DNA of 64,000 nucleotides from Pseudomonas putida. Lineage in GTDB: Bacteria > Pseudomonadota > Gammaproteobacteria > Pseudomonadales > Pseudomonadaceae. Below, one piece after another: positions 8,349-17,658 of the stretch (positions are counted from its first letter, which is position 1; each line of letters opens with the position of its first letter). Where the stretch lies: NCBI RefSeq assembly GCF_016406145.1, contig NZ_CP066306.1:2976001-3040000 (forward strand), read 5' to 3'. Made by a program: the position numbers and the translations under genes. The notes beneath the pieces are model-generated. The model ran no database searches, was not told the origin of the DNA, and saw only the letters and a list, made by a program, of their open reading frames with translations.

Positions 8349-9782
8349 TTACCCCTGGATGTACACCACCTGGGTGCGCGTGTACTCATACAGACCATGC
8401 TTGCCATCCGCCCCGCCGATACCGGACTTGCGCGCACCGGCGTGGAAGCCCTGCATGGCTTCGAAGTTCTCGCGGTTGATGTAGGTCTCGCCAAAGTCGA
8501 TCTCGCGGCAAGCCTTGAGCGCTGCATTCAGGTCACGGGTATAGAGTGACGAGGTCAGCCCGTACTCGCTGTCATTGGCCAAGGCAATCGCCTCGTCCAG
8601 ATCGTCGACCACTTGGATAGGCAGTACCGGTCCGAAGATCTCCTTGCGCATGATCTCCATGTCCGCCGTACAGCCGGCGAGCACGGTCGGCTGGTAATGG
8701 AACCCGGCGCCAAGGTCGGCGACCTGCCCCCCGGTCACCAACTTGGCACCCTGCCCTACGGCCGTGCGCACCATCTGCGCCACCTTGTCGAGGCCGGCCT
8801 GGTTGATCAGCGGCCCCATGTCCAGGTCGGCCTGGCGCGAGGGGTCGCCATAGCGGGTGGCCGCCATGGCCTGGCCTACCTTGTCGACGAAGGCGTCGGC
8901 CACCTTGCGCTCCACATACACCCGTTCGGCACAGTTGCAAACCTGGCCGGTGTTGATCACGCGCGAGGCAACGATGGCTTTAACTGCCAGGTCGAGGTCG
9001 GCATCAGCCAGCACGATCGCCGGGGCCTTGCCACCCAGTTCGAGGTTCAGCTTGGTGATGTTCGGGGCGGCGGCGGCCATGATCCGCGCGCCGGTCGCCA
9101 CGCTGCCGGTGAAGCTCACCAGGTCGACACCGGCATGGCTCGACAGGCCGTGACCGACACTCGCCCCTTTGCCACCAACCACGTTGAACACGCCAGCGGG
9201 CAGGTCTGTCTCGGCCACCAACTGGGCAAACGCGTAGCAATTGATGGGCGTTTCCTCGCTGGGCTTGATCACGATGGTATTGCCAGTGAGCAGCGCCGGC
9301 GCCATCTTGCGTGCGATGAGGAAGAAAGGGAAATTCCACGGCAGAATCCCCGCCACCACGCCCAATGGCTTGCGCATCAGGAAGATGTGTTCGTGGGCAC
9401 GGTCGCTGCTGAGTACCTCGCCCTCCAGGCGGCGCGCCCATTCGGCCATGTAGTCCAGGTAGTCGGCGGTAAAGCTGACCTCGACCTGGGCCAGCGCCGG
9501 CACCTTGCCGCCCTCCTGGGTAATGATCCGCGCCAGGCGCTCGGCATTGGCCCGTACCTTGCCGGCGATCTGGCGCAAGTAGCCTGCCCGCTCAAGGGCT
9601 GTCTTCGCCGCCCAGCCCTTTTGCGCCTTGCGTGCTGCTGCGATGGCGCGCTCCACCTGTTCAGCCGGTGTTTCTGGCACCCGGCCGAGCAGCTGGGCAT
9701 TAGCCGGGTTGTAGACCTCGATCAGCGCCTCGCTGGGCACAAACGCGTTGTCGATGAAGTTCTGGTAGGTCGTGTCTGTCAT
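8349..9782 (-). CDS. NAD(P)-dependent aldehyde dehydrogenase (AldA-like)
   Basis: The start at 9782 (MTDTTYQNFI) gives 477 residues, the usual size for lactaldehyde/glycolaldehyde-type dehydrogenases. Visible motifs are PWNFPFFLIARKMAPAL, the catalytic glutamate in LELGGKAP and the catalytic cysteine in NTGQVCNCAERV. The gene starts 7 bases after the stop of the quinohemoprotein alcohol dehydrogenase on the same strand, so the two are almost certainly co-transcribed. The likely job is to oxidise the aldehyde made by the periplasmic alcohol dehydrogenase. Substrate range cannot be settled from sequence alone. Confidence 0.88.
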   Translation of the reverse strand: MTDTTYQNFIDNAFVPSEALIEVYNPANAQLLGRVPETPAEQVERAIAAARKAQKGWAAKTALERAGYLRQIAGKVRANAERLARIITQEGGKVPALAQVEVSFTADYLDYMAEWARRLEGEVLSSDRAHEHIFLMRKPLGVVAGILPWNFPFFLIARKMAPALLTGNTIVIKPSEETPINCYAFAQLVAETDLPAGVFNVVGGKGASVGHGLSSHAGVDLVSFTGSVATGARIMAAAAPNITKLNLELGGKAPAIVLADADLDLAVKAIVASRVINTGQVCNCAERVYVERKVADAFVDKVGQAMAATRYGDPSRQADLDMGPLINQAGLDKVAQMVRTAVGQGAKLVTGGQVADLGAGFHYQPTVLAGCTADMEIMRKEIFGPVLPIQVVDDLDEAIALANDSEYGLTSSLYTRDLNAALKACREIDFGETYINRENFEAMQGFHAGARKSGIGGADGKHGLYEYTRTQVVYIQG

Positions 9783-9789
9783 GCTCGTG

Positions 9790-11970
9790 TCACTCCTGTG
9801 GTGTGTTATCGGCCAGTGGCGGCTGGGCGACGGGCTTGGCGCTGAACCGCTGCCAGGCATCGCCTTCGGCCTTCAAGTCATGGGCGCGCTTGATCAGGTA
9901 CTGGTGCACCTGCTCGACCTGCTCGGGTTTGAGGTTGTCGGCGAACGAAGGCATGCCATCGGGTACGCGCCCGCCATAGAGGATGCCGAGGAACATCTGG
10001 TGCTTTTCGGCAGTGAGCTTGCGCAGGTCGGGCAGCACACCACCACTGACGGCGTGGATACCGTGGCATTGCGAGCAGTTGCCGTCATACAGGGCTGCCC
10101 CGGCAGCGACCGTTTGCGCATCGGCGGTCAACGCGGGCGGCTCCGGTGCATCGGCCGGTGGCGCCGGCTCACGCAACTTGGCGGTACCGCCGATCTTGTA
10201 GGTCAGCACCTGGGCGAACGGCTGCACGCCCGCACGCAATGACAGCGCCCCGGCAAAGGTAGAAAACGCCCCGCCCCAGCCGGCCATGAACGTCACGTAC
10301 TGCTCGCCGTCCACCGAATAGGTGATCGGCGCAGCCATCACGCCGCTGGCGGCGGGCGACTCCCAGAGCTTTTTGCCCGAATCGGCGGCGTAGGCGATCA
10401 CCCGGCCGTCGGCGCTACCCTCGAACACCAGGTTGCCGCCAGTGCTCAGGGTGCCACCGTTGAAGATGGTGATGTACGGCACCTCCCACGCCGGCGCCTG
10501 CTTGACCGGGTCCCATGCGATCAGCTTGCCCGACCAGCTCTTGGCCATGTCCAGCAGGCCTTCGGCGCCTTCAGGCATCATGCCGGTGCGCAGCCCCAAC
10601 TGGTAAACGCTCTTGAACGGGTTGCGCTTCGGCGCCTCGGGGATGTGCTCGTAGTAGGCCGACATGATATGCGCCGGGATGTACACCAGGCCCGTGTCAG
10701 GGTTGTAGGACATTGGGTGCCAATCGTGGGCACCCCAGAACGCCGGGGTCACCAGCTTGCGCTTGCCGTCCTTCCAGTAGGCCGCCGCCTCATCGTCGAA
10801 GATCGGCCGCCCGGTCTTCATGTCGATACCTTTGGCCCAGTTCACCGGCACGATGTTCTTCGCCGACAGCAGCTCACCGGTAGCACGGTCCAGCACATAG
10901 AAGAAGCCGTTTTTCGGCGCCTGCATCAGCACTTTGCGCGGTTTGCCGTCAATGGGCAGCTCGGCCAGGATCATGTGCTGGGTGGCGGTGAAGTCCCAAG
11001 CATCGCCTGGCGTGGTCTGGTAGTGCCAGACGTATTCGCCGGTGTCGGCATTGACCGCGACGATCGAGGAAAGGAACAGGTTGTCGCCCTTGGCCTGGCT
11101 GCGCCATTTCGGGTCCCACATCGAGCCATTGCCCACGCCGATATACAACAGGTTGAGTTCCGGGTCGTAGGCGAACGAATCCCAGGCCGTACCGCCGCCA
11201 CCCCACTCGACATAAGCGTCGCCGTGCCAGGTCTTGCTGGCGATTTCCATCGCTTTGTTCTCGGGCGGCAGCTTGGGGTCGCCCGGCACGGTAAAGAAGC
11301 GCCAGGCCTGTTTGCCGGTTTCGGCGTCGTACGCAGTCACGTAGCCGCGCACACCGAATTCGGCGCCGCCATTGCCGATGATCACCTTGCCGTTGACCAC
11401 CCGCGGCGCCCCGGTGATGGTGTAGCTGCGCTTGTCGTCATCGCGGGTGTCCACCGACCACACACGTTTGCCGGTCTTGGCATCGATCGCCTCCAGGCGG
11501 CCATCGAGCACACCCACGTAGACCTTGCCCTGCCACACCGCCACGCCTCGGTTGACCGCGTCACAACAGGCCTCACCGGCGCGGTGGCGGTCAGACTGCG
11601 GGTCGTACTTCCACAGCAGCGTGCCATTGCGCGCGTCCAGGGCGTACACCACCGAAAACGGCCCGGTGGTGTACATCACCCCGTCAACCACGATTGGTGT
11701 TGCCTCCACGCCACGGTCAAGGTCGAGCTTGTAGCTCCAGGCAAGGCCGAGCTGGTTGACGTTGCCCTGGTTGATCGCCTTGAGCGGGCTGTAGCGCTGC
11801 TCGTCATAGGTACGGCCGTGGCTCATCCAGTTGCCGGGTTCCTTGTCGGCTTCGATGATGCGCTGGCCGTCGACTTCGGCGGCGAAGGCAGGTGCGCTGC
11901 ACGCCAGGCTTAAGGCCAGGCAGCTCAGCAAGTGCGGCAGAGGCCGACGGTGCGGGCCTGTTCGATTCAT
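9790..11970 (-). CDS. PQQ-dependent quinohemoprotein alcohol dehydrogenase (type II)
   Basis: The 726-residue protein starts at 11970 after AACGGAGAACCGAGC and has a Sec signal peptide ending around PAFA-AEVDG. The large beta-propeller domain shows the vicinal cysteines ACCDAVNRG (the disulfide near PQQ), the W-motifs, and GAPRVVNGKVIIGNGG. A C-terminal cytochrome c domain carries one CxxCH haem site (CSQCHGI, residues about 630-636). Presence of the cytochrome domain distinguishes it from PedE/PedH-type quinoproteins. It oxidises alcohols in the periplasm and passes electrons to the respiratory chain. It heads an operon with the aldehyde dehydrogenase. Confidence 0.92.
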   Translation of the reverse strand: MNRTGPHRRPLPHLLSCLALSLACSAPAFAAEVDGQRIIEADKEPGNWMSHGRTYDEQRYSPLKAINQGNVNQLGLAWSYKLDLDRGVEATPIVVDGVMYTTGPFSVVYALDARNGTLLWKYDPQSDRHRAGEACCDAVNRGVAVWQGKVYVGVLDGRLEAIDAKTGKRVWSVDTRDDDKRSYTITGAPRVVNGKVIIGNGGAEFGVRGYVTAYDAETGKQAWRFFTVPGDPKLPPENKAMEIASKTWHGDAYVEWGGGGTAWDSFAYDPELNLLYIGVGNGSMWDPKWRSQAKGDNLFLSSIVAVNADTGEYVWHYQTTPGDAWDFTATQHMILAELPIDGKPRKVLMQAPKNGFFYVLDRATGELLSAKNIVPVNWAKGIDMKTGRPIFDDEAAAYWKDGKRKLVTPAFWGAHDWHPMSYNPDTGLVYIPAHIMSAYYEHIPEAPKRNPFKSVYQLGLRTGMMPEGAEGLLDMAKSWSGKLIAWDPVKQAPAWEVPYITIFNGGTLSTGGNLVFEGSADGRVIAYAADSGKKLWESPAASGVMAAPITYSVDGEQYVTFMAGWGGAFSTFAGALSLRAGVQPFAQVLTYKIGGTAKLREPAPPADAPEPPALTADAQTVAAGAALYDGNCSQCHGIHAVSGGVLPDLRKLTAEKHQMFLGILYGGRVPDGMPSFADNLKPEQVEQVHQYLIKRAHDLKAEGDAWQRFSAKPVAQPPLADNTPQE

Positions 11971-12026
11971 GCTCGGTTCTCCGTTCTTGTTATGGCGACA
12001 CCGCATCAGGCGTCGGTAACACACAG

Positions 12027-12042
12027 AGCAACGGCTGTGCCA
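12027..12042 (-). promoter_or_regulatory. Sigma-54 promoter of the PQQ alcohol dehydrogenase operon
   Basis: Read on the minus strand the sequence is TGGCACAGCCGTTGCT, a full match to the sigma-54 consensus TGGCAC-N5-TTGCW with GG and GC ten bases apart. It ends 57 bases upstream of the ATG at 11970. The rest of the 337-base divergent gap up to 12307 holds only possible activator sites (for example ACAC-CT-GTGT near 12155) and the start region of the reductase gene. Confidence 0.8.
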
Positions 12043-12307
12043 TTGGCACAATGAGCTTGCCAAACCTCCATGCCAGAGCGGTTCGACACGGCACTGCCGG
12101 CACCGGCAAGGCAACACGGACTGGCGCAGCGATGAAACAGCTGCTGCAGACATGACACAGGTGTGCCAGCCGCTTGCTCAGCCAAAAAGTGTGTAGCCCT
12201 GGGTGAACAAAACCATTGGGGAGCCCGCCGCCGGGGTGCCGGTCCTCCCATTCCCGAATCATCCCGGTATCGTGCGCGCCATTGGTTCTTTCACCTTCGG
12301 AGCGGCA

Positions 12308-13405
12308 ATGAAACTCTTCCAACCCTTGCAGATCGGCCCATTGACGTTGCCCAACCGCGTGTTCATGGCGCCCCTTACCCGCCTGCGCAGCCTGGAGCCC
12401 GGGGATGTACCCACCCCGATGATGGTCGAGTACTACGCCCAGCGTGCCAGTGCAGGCCTGATCATTACCGAGGCTACGCAAATCTCCTTCCAGGCCAAGG
12501 GCTACTCGGGTTCACCAGGCATTCACACCGCCGAGCAGATTGCCGCGTGGCGCCTGGTAAACGAAGGCATTCATGCTGCAGGCGGCCACAGCGCCGTGCA
12601 GGTCTGGCACACCGGTCGTGTGTCGCACACTACCTTGCAGCCTGGTGGCCAGGCGCCAGTGGCGCCCTCCGCACTACCTGCCAATGCCCGTACCACGTTG
12701 CGTGACGAGCAAGGCAACCTGCTGCGCACTGAGACCTCAGCACCGCGTGCCCTGGGCGAGGAAGAGATCGCCGGCATCGTCGCCGATTTCGGCCAGGCAG
12801 CGGTCAATGCTCGCGAGGCCAACTTCGACTTCATCGAATTGCATGCCGCTCACGGCTATCTTTTGCACCAGTTCCTCACCCCTAGCGCCAACCAGCGTGA
12901 AGACCGCTATGGCGGCAGTGTCGAGAACCGCGCCCGTATTGTGCTCGAGGCGGTGGATGCCGCCATTGCCGGTTGGAGCGCCGAGCGCGTGGGTATCCGC
13001 ATTTTCCCGTTGGGTGGTTTCAATGGCGTGGACAATGGCGAAGATCAAGAGGCAGCAGGGCTGTACCTGATCAAGGAACTGGCCAAGCGCAACCTGGCCT
13101 ACCTGCACCTGTCCGAGCCGGACTGGGCTGGTGGCAAGCCGCTGCGCGATACGTTCCGTAAGGCTATTCGGGCGGCTTACCCAGGGGTCATCATTGCCGC
13201 AGGTGCTTATACCGCAGAGAAAGGCGAAGACCTGATCGGGCGTGGGTTGATCGATGCCGTGGCATTCGGGCGCAGTTTCATCGCCAACCCGGACCTGGTG
13301 GAACGCCTGCGGGTTCAGGCGCCACTGAACGAGCATCGGCCACAGTTCGACTATGCAAACGGGCCTGAGGGGTATACGGATTACCCGTTCCTGAAACAGG
13401 CTTGA
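12308..13405 (+). CDS. Old-yellow-enzyme family FMN oxidoreductase (NemA/XenB-like)
   Basis: The ATG at 12308 ([25 protein letters not shown]) follows TTCGGAGCGGCA and gives 365 residues, standard for the family. Signature segments include [14 protein letters not shown] and [14 protein letters not shown], plus the C-terminal [16 protein letters not shown]. Members bind FMN, use NADPH and reduce activated C=C bonds, N-ethylmaleimide, nitrate esters or nitroaromatics in the cytoplasm. The gene is divergent from the alcohol dehydrogenase operon and has no close operon partner. Confidence 0.9.
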   Translation: MKLFQPLQIGPLTLPNRVFMAPLTRLRSLEPGDVPTPMMVEYYAQRASAGLIITEATQISFQAKGYSGSPGIHTAEQIAAWRLVNEGIHAAGGHSAVQVWHTGRVSHTTLQPGGQAPVAPSALPANARTTLRDEQGNLLRTETSAPRALGEEEIAGIVADFGQAAVNAREANFDFIELHAAHGYLLHQFLTPSANQREDRYGGSVENRARIVLEAVDAAIAGWSAERVGIRIFPLGGFNGVDNGEDQEAAGLYLIKELAKRNLAYLHLSEPDWAGGKPLRDTFRKAIRAAYPGVIIAAGAYTAEKGEDLIGRGLIDAVAFGRSFIANPDLVERLRVQAPLNEHRPQFDYANGPEGYTDYPFLKQA

Positions 13406-13420
13406 TGGCATGAGGGGCCC

Positions 13421-13450
13421 CGCGCCTACAGGCTCGAAGCTGTAGGCGCG
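13421..13450. terminator. Hairpin between convergent oxidoreductase and lysR genes
   Basis: Perfect 11-bp arms (CGCGCCTACAG and CTGTAGGCGCG) with an 8-base loop lie between two convergent genes. There is no strong T-run, but the position suggests a shared terminator. Confidence 0.5.
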
Positions 13451-13489
13451 CCAGGGCTGAACCCGGCTTCAGGGGCCTGACATTCACAA

Positions 13490-14401
13490 TCACTGCTCCC
13501 AGGGCACTCCGTGCTCCCAACTCGCCACCAGCAGGTCGATGAACCCCCGTACTCGCGGAGACAGGTGGCGTTTGCTCGGGTACACCACGCGAATAGGGTC
13601 GGCCGGTGGCCTGTAGGCGTGCAACACCTCCACCAGCGTGCCCGCGCGAAGGTCCTCCCCGGTGATGTAGGTGGGCAGGTGAATCAGCCCGAACCCTGCC
13701 CGTGCGCCATCGAGCATGGCTTCGGAGCTGTCGATATTGAGCCGCCCGGGCTCCTCGCACAGGTGCAGGCCCTCTGGCGTGTGAAAGCGCCAGGCCATGG
13801 ATTTTTCACCTATCAGGAAGGCGATCTTGTCATGCCCGTACAGGTCTGCAGGCACCTGCGGCACCCCGTGCTGGCGCAAATATTCGGGCGAAGCGCAGGT
13901 AACGAACTGCTGCCAGGCCACAGTGCGAGTGAGCAACTGTGAGTCTTCCTTGGGTGCGCCGATCCGTACGGCTACGTCCACGCCCTCCTCGACCAGATCG
14001 ACGAAACGGTCGGTAAAACGAATGTCGGCGCGCAGTTCCGGCCATTGCTTGAGGTAAGCATCGAGGACCGGCAGCACATGCCGCTGGCCCAACGACAACG
14101 GTGCGGTCAGGCGCAGCGTGCCGGTGGGCTTGCCACGCCGCTGGGCCATGGTGCTTTCCACCTCGTCCAGGTCATCGAGAATCTGCCGCCAGCGCTCATA
14201 CGCCACCAAACCCTCATCGGTCAGGCTCAATTTGCGCGTGGTACGGTTGAGCAGGCGTACCGCCATACGCGCCTCCAGGCGCGCGATGCTCTTGCCCACG
14301 GCTGAGCGGGTTAGCCCCAGGCTCGCCGCTGCAGCAGTAAAACTGCCCGCCTTCGCCGCACTGACGAAAGCGGTGATGTCGCCGAAGCGGTTGGATTCCA
14401 T
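13490..14401 (-). CDS. LysR-family transcriptional regulator
   Basis: The 303-residue protein has the LysR N-terminal winged helix-turn-helix (FVSAAKAGSFTAAAASLGLTRSAVGKSIARLE, described here in parts: FVSAAKAGSFTAAAASLG followed by TRSAVGKSIARLEARM) and an effector-binding domain. The wording TGTLRLTAPLSLGQRHVLP is typical of the DsdC/YafC-like subgroup. It sits alone between the oxidoreductase gene (convergent) and the TraX-like gene (same strand, 67 bases upstream). Its target is unknown. Confidence 0.88.
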   Translation of the reverse strand: MESNRFGDITAFVSAAKAGSFTAAAASLGLTRSAVGKSIARLEARMAVRLLNRTTRKLSLTDEGLVAYERWRQILDDLDEVESTMAQRRGKPTGTLRLTAPLSLGQRHVLPVLDAYLKQWPELRADIRFTDRFVDLVEEGVDVAVRIGAPKEDSQLLTRTVAWQQFVTCASPEYLRQHGVPQVPADLYGHDKIAFLIGEKSMAWRFHTPEGLHLCEEPGRLNIDSSEAMLDGARAGFGLIHLPTYITGEDLRAGTLVEVLHAYRPPADPIRVVYPSKRHLSPRVRGFIDLLVASWEHGVPWEQ

Positions 14402-14468
14402 GTCTGGTTCCTGCGGATACTGAAGACCCGCTTAGATGGGTGCGCATTGCCGTATTGCAAGGGCCTCG

Positions 14469-15170
14469 TTACAGCATCCAGTGCAGTGCCTTGATGACCA
14501 GCAGGTGCAACGGGTAGAACAGATACCCCCAGCGCCCCACTGCAGGCACAGGCCAATGGTCGTGGCGCAGCAGCATGCACCCGACAGGTATGGCCAGGGC
14601 TGCAGCGGCCATGGTCAGCAAGGTAACCGGTGCCAGCAGGTGTTCGAGCAACCAGCTGTTGGTCAGGTTGCCCGCCACAGCCAACAGGCACGGCAGCAGC
14701 CAGGCCACTCCCCCTCGCCTGCGCGCCATCAGCCAGGCCGCAGGCAGCAGTACGCCGGGCAACCCGTACATCAGCTGCGCACTGCACCAGGTTGCAATCA
14801 GCACGGCGGCAAGGCCGATTATTCGCGCTGACGCAGGGGGGTGGTGCACCGCCCAGGCCACCAGCAGCCCCAAGGTCAGTGTGGGGATCACGCTGAATGT
14901 CTGGGTGGCAGGGTCCAGCCAACGATAGGGCCCTTCAGACAGCACCATGAAAGCCAGCATCCAGCCCAGGTAGCGCAGGTTGGTGCGGGTGAACAGCCGG
15001 CCCGGTGGGCTGCGCCCGACATTCACTGCGATCGCCAGGCAGAACAATGGGAAGGCCAGGCGACCGACGATGAACAGCCCCTCGGCAGCCGGCCAAAGGA
15101 AACGTACATGGTCGGCAACCATGGTCACGATGGCCGTCCATTTGACCAGGTCCAACCCCGCTGAACGCAC
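14469..15170 (-). CDS. TraX-family integral membrane protein
   Basis: The 233-residue protein is very hydrophobic, with about seven membrane segments. Its N-terminus GLDLVKWTAIVTMVADHVRF and the conserved end GRWGYLFYPLHLLVIK identify the TraX family. TraX of the F plasmid acetylates pilin, but chromosomal members like this one are functionally unassigned acyltransferase-like proteins. It starts 3 bases after the stop of the YdjM-like gene and is clearly in an operon with it. Confidence 0.75.
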   Translation of the reverse strand: MRSAGLDLVKWTAIVTMVADHVRFLWPAAEGLFIVGRLAFPLFCLAIAVNVGRSPPGRLFTRTNLRYLGWMLAFMVLSEGPYRWLDPATQTFSVIPTLTLGLLVAWAVHHPPASARIIGLAAVLIATWCSAQLMYGLPGVLLPAAWLMARRRGGVAWLLPCLLAVAGNLTNSWLLEHLLAPVTLLTMAAAALAIPVGCMLLRHDHWPVPAVGRWGYLFYPLHLLVIKALHWML

Positions 15171-15173
15171 GCC

Positions 15174-16259
15174 TCAGCGCCCGGGGCCGTCGGCCTGGTG
15201 CAGGTATTGGGCGGTCCAGGCGGCCAACGGCAATGGCGGTTGCTGATCCACGATACGGCGCCAGATCAACGCCAGGTCATGGCGGTTGAACATCGAGCCT
15301 GCTCCGCTGCCGCGCCACGCAGTGGGCGTGTCGGCAACCCAGTGCCCCTTCGCATCGCGATGGCCCATGTTGAAGCGGAAGGTGTAATTGCCCGGGATCC
15401 CCATGCGCAGGTCCGTGACTACCAGCGCACCGCCCACCTCGTCATAGCGCAGCCAGTCATCGGTAAACCAGCGCAGCCGCTGCAACAGGGGGTTATCGGC
15501 CAATGCAGTTGCAAGCTGCAGGTTACGCGGCAGGCGCTGCATCTCCGGAGGTGCGCGGTCGAATACACTGCTGACGCCTTCGTAATAATCGCCATCCGGG
15601 GTCTTGGCCAGCACGCGCCAGACCAGGCTGTTGAACGCGATCGGTACCGCGCGCACCTCGTTTGCGACAATCCCCTGTTGGTCGAGGGCAGCCTGGAAAC
15701 GCTGCTCGGCGGCCATGCGCCCGGCCAAGCCGAAACCCAGGTAAACCGTGCTGAACATCAAGGCCAGGCTCATCAGGCGCAACGCCTTGCGGCTCACGCC
15801 CCTGATACCGGCATAGAGCACGGCCGCCAGCAGCGGCACGGTGTAGACCGGGTCGATGATGAACACACTGGCCCAGCTTTGCGGGGTGAACTGCAACGGC
15901 CAGAACAGCTGCGTGCCGTACACCGTGAAGGAATCGAGGATCGGGTGGGTGACCAGTACCAGCCAGAACGCCAGGAACAGCCTGGGCAAGGTGTAGCCTT
16001 TGTCAGGCCAGCGCGTGCGGCCCAGCCGGTTGACCAGCCAGGCGAGCAACAGGGCCAGGCCGGTCAGCACGAAGATAGAGTGGGAGAAGCCGCGGTGGTA
16101 GGTCATTTGCGACACCGGGTCGGCGTAGCGGATGACCACGTCCAGGTCCGGCACGGTGCCCAGTGCGGCGCCGTAGATCAACGAGCGGCGGCCCTGGATA
16201 CGGCCAAGCACTGTGCCTTGCAGCGCGGCGCCGAGTACGGCTTGGGTAATGGAGTCCAA
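15174..16259 (-). CDS. YdjM-like membrane-bound metal-dependent hydrolase
   Basis: The 361-residue protein begins MDSITQAVLGAALQG and has the conserved histidine/aspartate cluster of the DUF457/YdjM family (GTVPDLDVV, HRGFSHSIF, THPILDSFT). About five membrane segments lie in the first half, and a soluble C-terminal half contains a repeated tryptophan/arginine pattern. Some enteric members are SOS-induced, but no LexA box was seen here. Biochemical function is not established. It is co-transcribed with the TraX-like gene. Confidence 0.75.
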   Translation of the reverse strand: MDSITQAVLGAALQGTVLGRIQGRRSLIYGAALGTVPDLDVVIRYADPVSQMTYHRGFSHSIFVLTGLALLLAWLVNRLGRTRWPDKGYTLPRLFLAFWLVLVTHPILDSFTVYGTQLFWPLQFTPQSWASVFIIDPVYTVPLLAAVLYAGIRGVSRKALRLMSLALMFSTVYLGFGLAGRMAAEQRFQAALDQQGIVANEVRAVPIAFNSLVWRVLAKTPDGDYYEGVSSVFDRAPPEMQRLPRNLQLATALADNPLLQRLRWFTDDWLRYDEVGGALVVTDLRMGIPGNYTFRFNMGHRDAKGHWVADTPTAWRGSGAGSMFNRHDLALIWRRIVDQQPPLPLAAWTAQYLHQADGPGR

Positions 16260-16354
16260 GGGAAGGTTTCCTGAGTGGGCAATACAGGAAACCTAACCCT
16301 GCGAACCCCGGTGACGCAATTGCTGCTGTGTGACAACGCGTGGCCGGTACGGGC

Positions 16355-17605
16355 TCAGAACAGCTGCCAGGTGTACACCAGGATCAAGCGATTCTCATCG
16401 ATATCGCTACGGTAATTGGACCGCGCCATGGCATTTCTCACCCGAATACCCAGCCCTTTGAGCACACCGCTCTGCACCGCATAACCCAGATCGATATCAC
16501 GTTCGCGATCCTTGCCCTCGTACCCTTGGCCGGTATCGACGTTGTTACCGGTGAGGTAGCGCACCGTCGCCGTCAGCCCCGGGATGCCCATGGCTGCGAA
16601 GTTGTAGTCATAGCGCAGCTGATAGGAGCGCTCATCGGTGTAGGCGAATTCATAAGTCGGCACCTCGTTGCCCAGCGGCGAAATGTTGGCGAACACCCGA
16701 GGGAACGGGCTGTCGCCGTACATCGCCTGGTAGCCCGCATGGAAGCTGTGCCCCCCTCGCCTGGCGGTGAGCAGCGAAAAGAACGCCTGGTTATCGATGG
16801 TGCCCAGCAACGCATCACCTTGCTCACGGGCGGTGAAATAGCCCAGGTTGGCACTGAGCACCCAGTCCCCTATCGGCTTGCTGTGCTTGAAGCCGACAAA
16901 GCCCTGGGCGTAAACGTCTTCCAGTTGCCCGTACCAGAGGCTGGCACTGCTCTGGTTGCTGTTGAACGCGTAATCGCCCCCCGCATAGTTGAACGCGTCG
17001 CTCTCGACCTGGCGCTGGGGCACATGGCCGAGCATCGCGTTCATCTTGCCGTCGCCGCCTTCGTTACGTAGGTGCGAGCTACTGAGGTGCCCGGCCTGCA
17101 CCGTCAGGCCGTCCAGTTCGGACATGCTGAGGCTGACGCCCTGGTAAGTGGGCGGCAAAAGCCGGATATCGCTGAAAGTCAGCACCGGCAGGTTGGGCTG
17201 CAGTTCACCGACGCGCAATTCAGTTTTGGATACCCGGGCCTTGAACGTAGGTGCCAAGCGGCTGTATTCGTCGGCGGCCCTGCCATCACCGTGCACGGGC
17301 AGCAGCCCTGTATTGGCCCGGTCAGGGCTGCTGTCGAGCTTGATGCCCAACACGCCCAGCGCGTCGACCCCAACGCCTACGGTGCCTGGTGTGTAGCCGG
17401 ACTTGAAATCAAGGATGAAGCCCTGAGCCCACTCTTGGGCCTTGGACTGCTGATTGGCGCCGACGATGTCGGAAAAGTCACGGCTGAAGTAGTAGTTGCG
17501 GGCGCTGAGGCTGGCTTTGGCATCCTCGAAGAAACCGCCTTCGGCGGCGAGTAACGGTTGGCTGAACAGGGTCAGCCCGATGGCGACGCAAGGGGTTTGG
17601 TTCAT
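16355..17605 (-). CDS. benF: OprD-family benzoate porin BenF
   Basis: The 416-residue protein has an N-terminal signal peptide ending at about QPLLA-AEGGF, then the OprD-family pattern (FFEDAKASLSARNYYFSRDF) and a C-terminal aromatic residue (TWQLF). It forms an outer-membrane beta-barrel for uptake of aromatic carboxylates. It is the last gene of the ben-cat transcription unit, 53 bases after benE, which supports the benzoate assignment over other OprD substrates. Confidence 0.88.
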   Translation of the reverse strand: MNQTPCVAIGLTLFSQPLLAAEGGFFEDAKASLSARNYYFSRDFSDIVGANQQSKAQEWAQGFILDFKSGYTPGTVGVGVDALGVLGIKLDSSPDRANTGLLPVHGDGRAADEYSRLAPTFKARVSKTELRVGELQPNLPVLTFSDIRLLPPTYQGVSLSMSELDGLTVQAGHLSSSHLRNEGGDGKMNAMLGHVPQRQVESDAFNYAGGDYAFNSNQSSASLWYGQLEDVYAQGFVGFKHSKPIGDWVLSANLGYFTAREQGDALLGTIDNQAFFSLLTARRGGHSFHAGYQAMYGDSPFPRVFANISPLGNEVPTYEFAYTDERSYQLRYDYNFAAMGIPGLTATVRYLTGNNVDTGQGYEGKDRERDIDLGYAVQSGVLKGLGIRVRNAMARSNYRSDIDENRLILVYTWQLF

Positions 17606-17658
17606 TCCGAAGCTCTCTTGATCTTGTTGTTATGGGTAAAGCGTTGGCAATACGAGTT

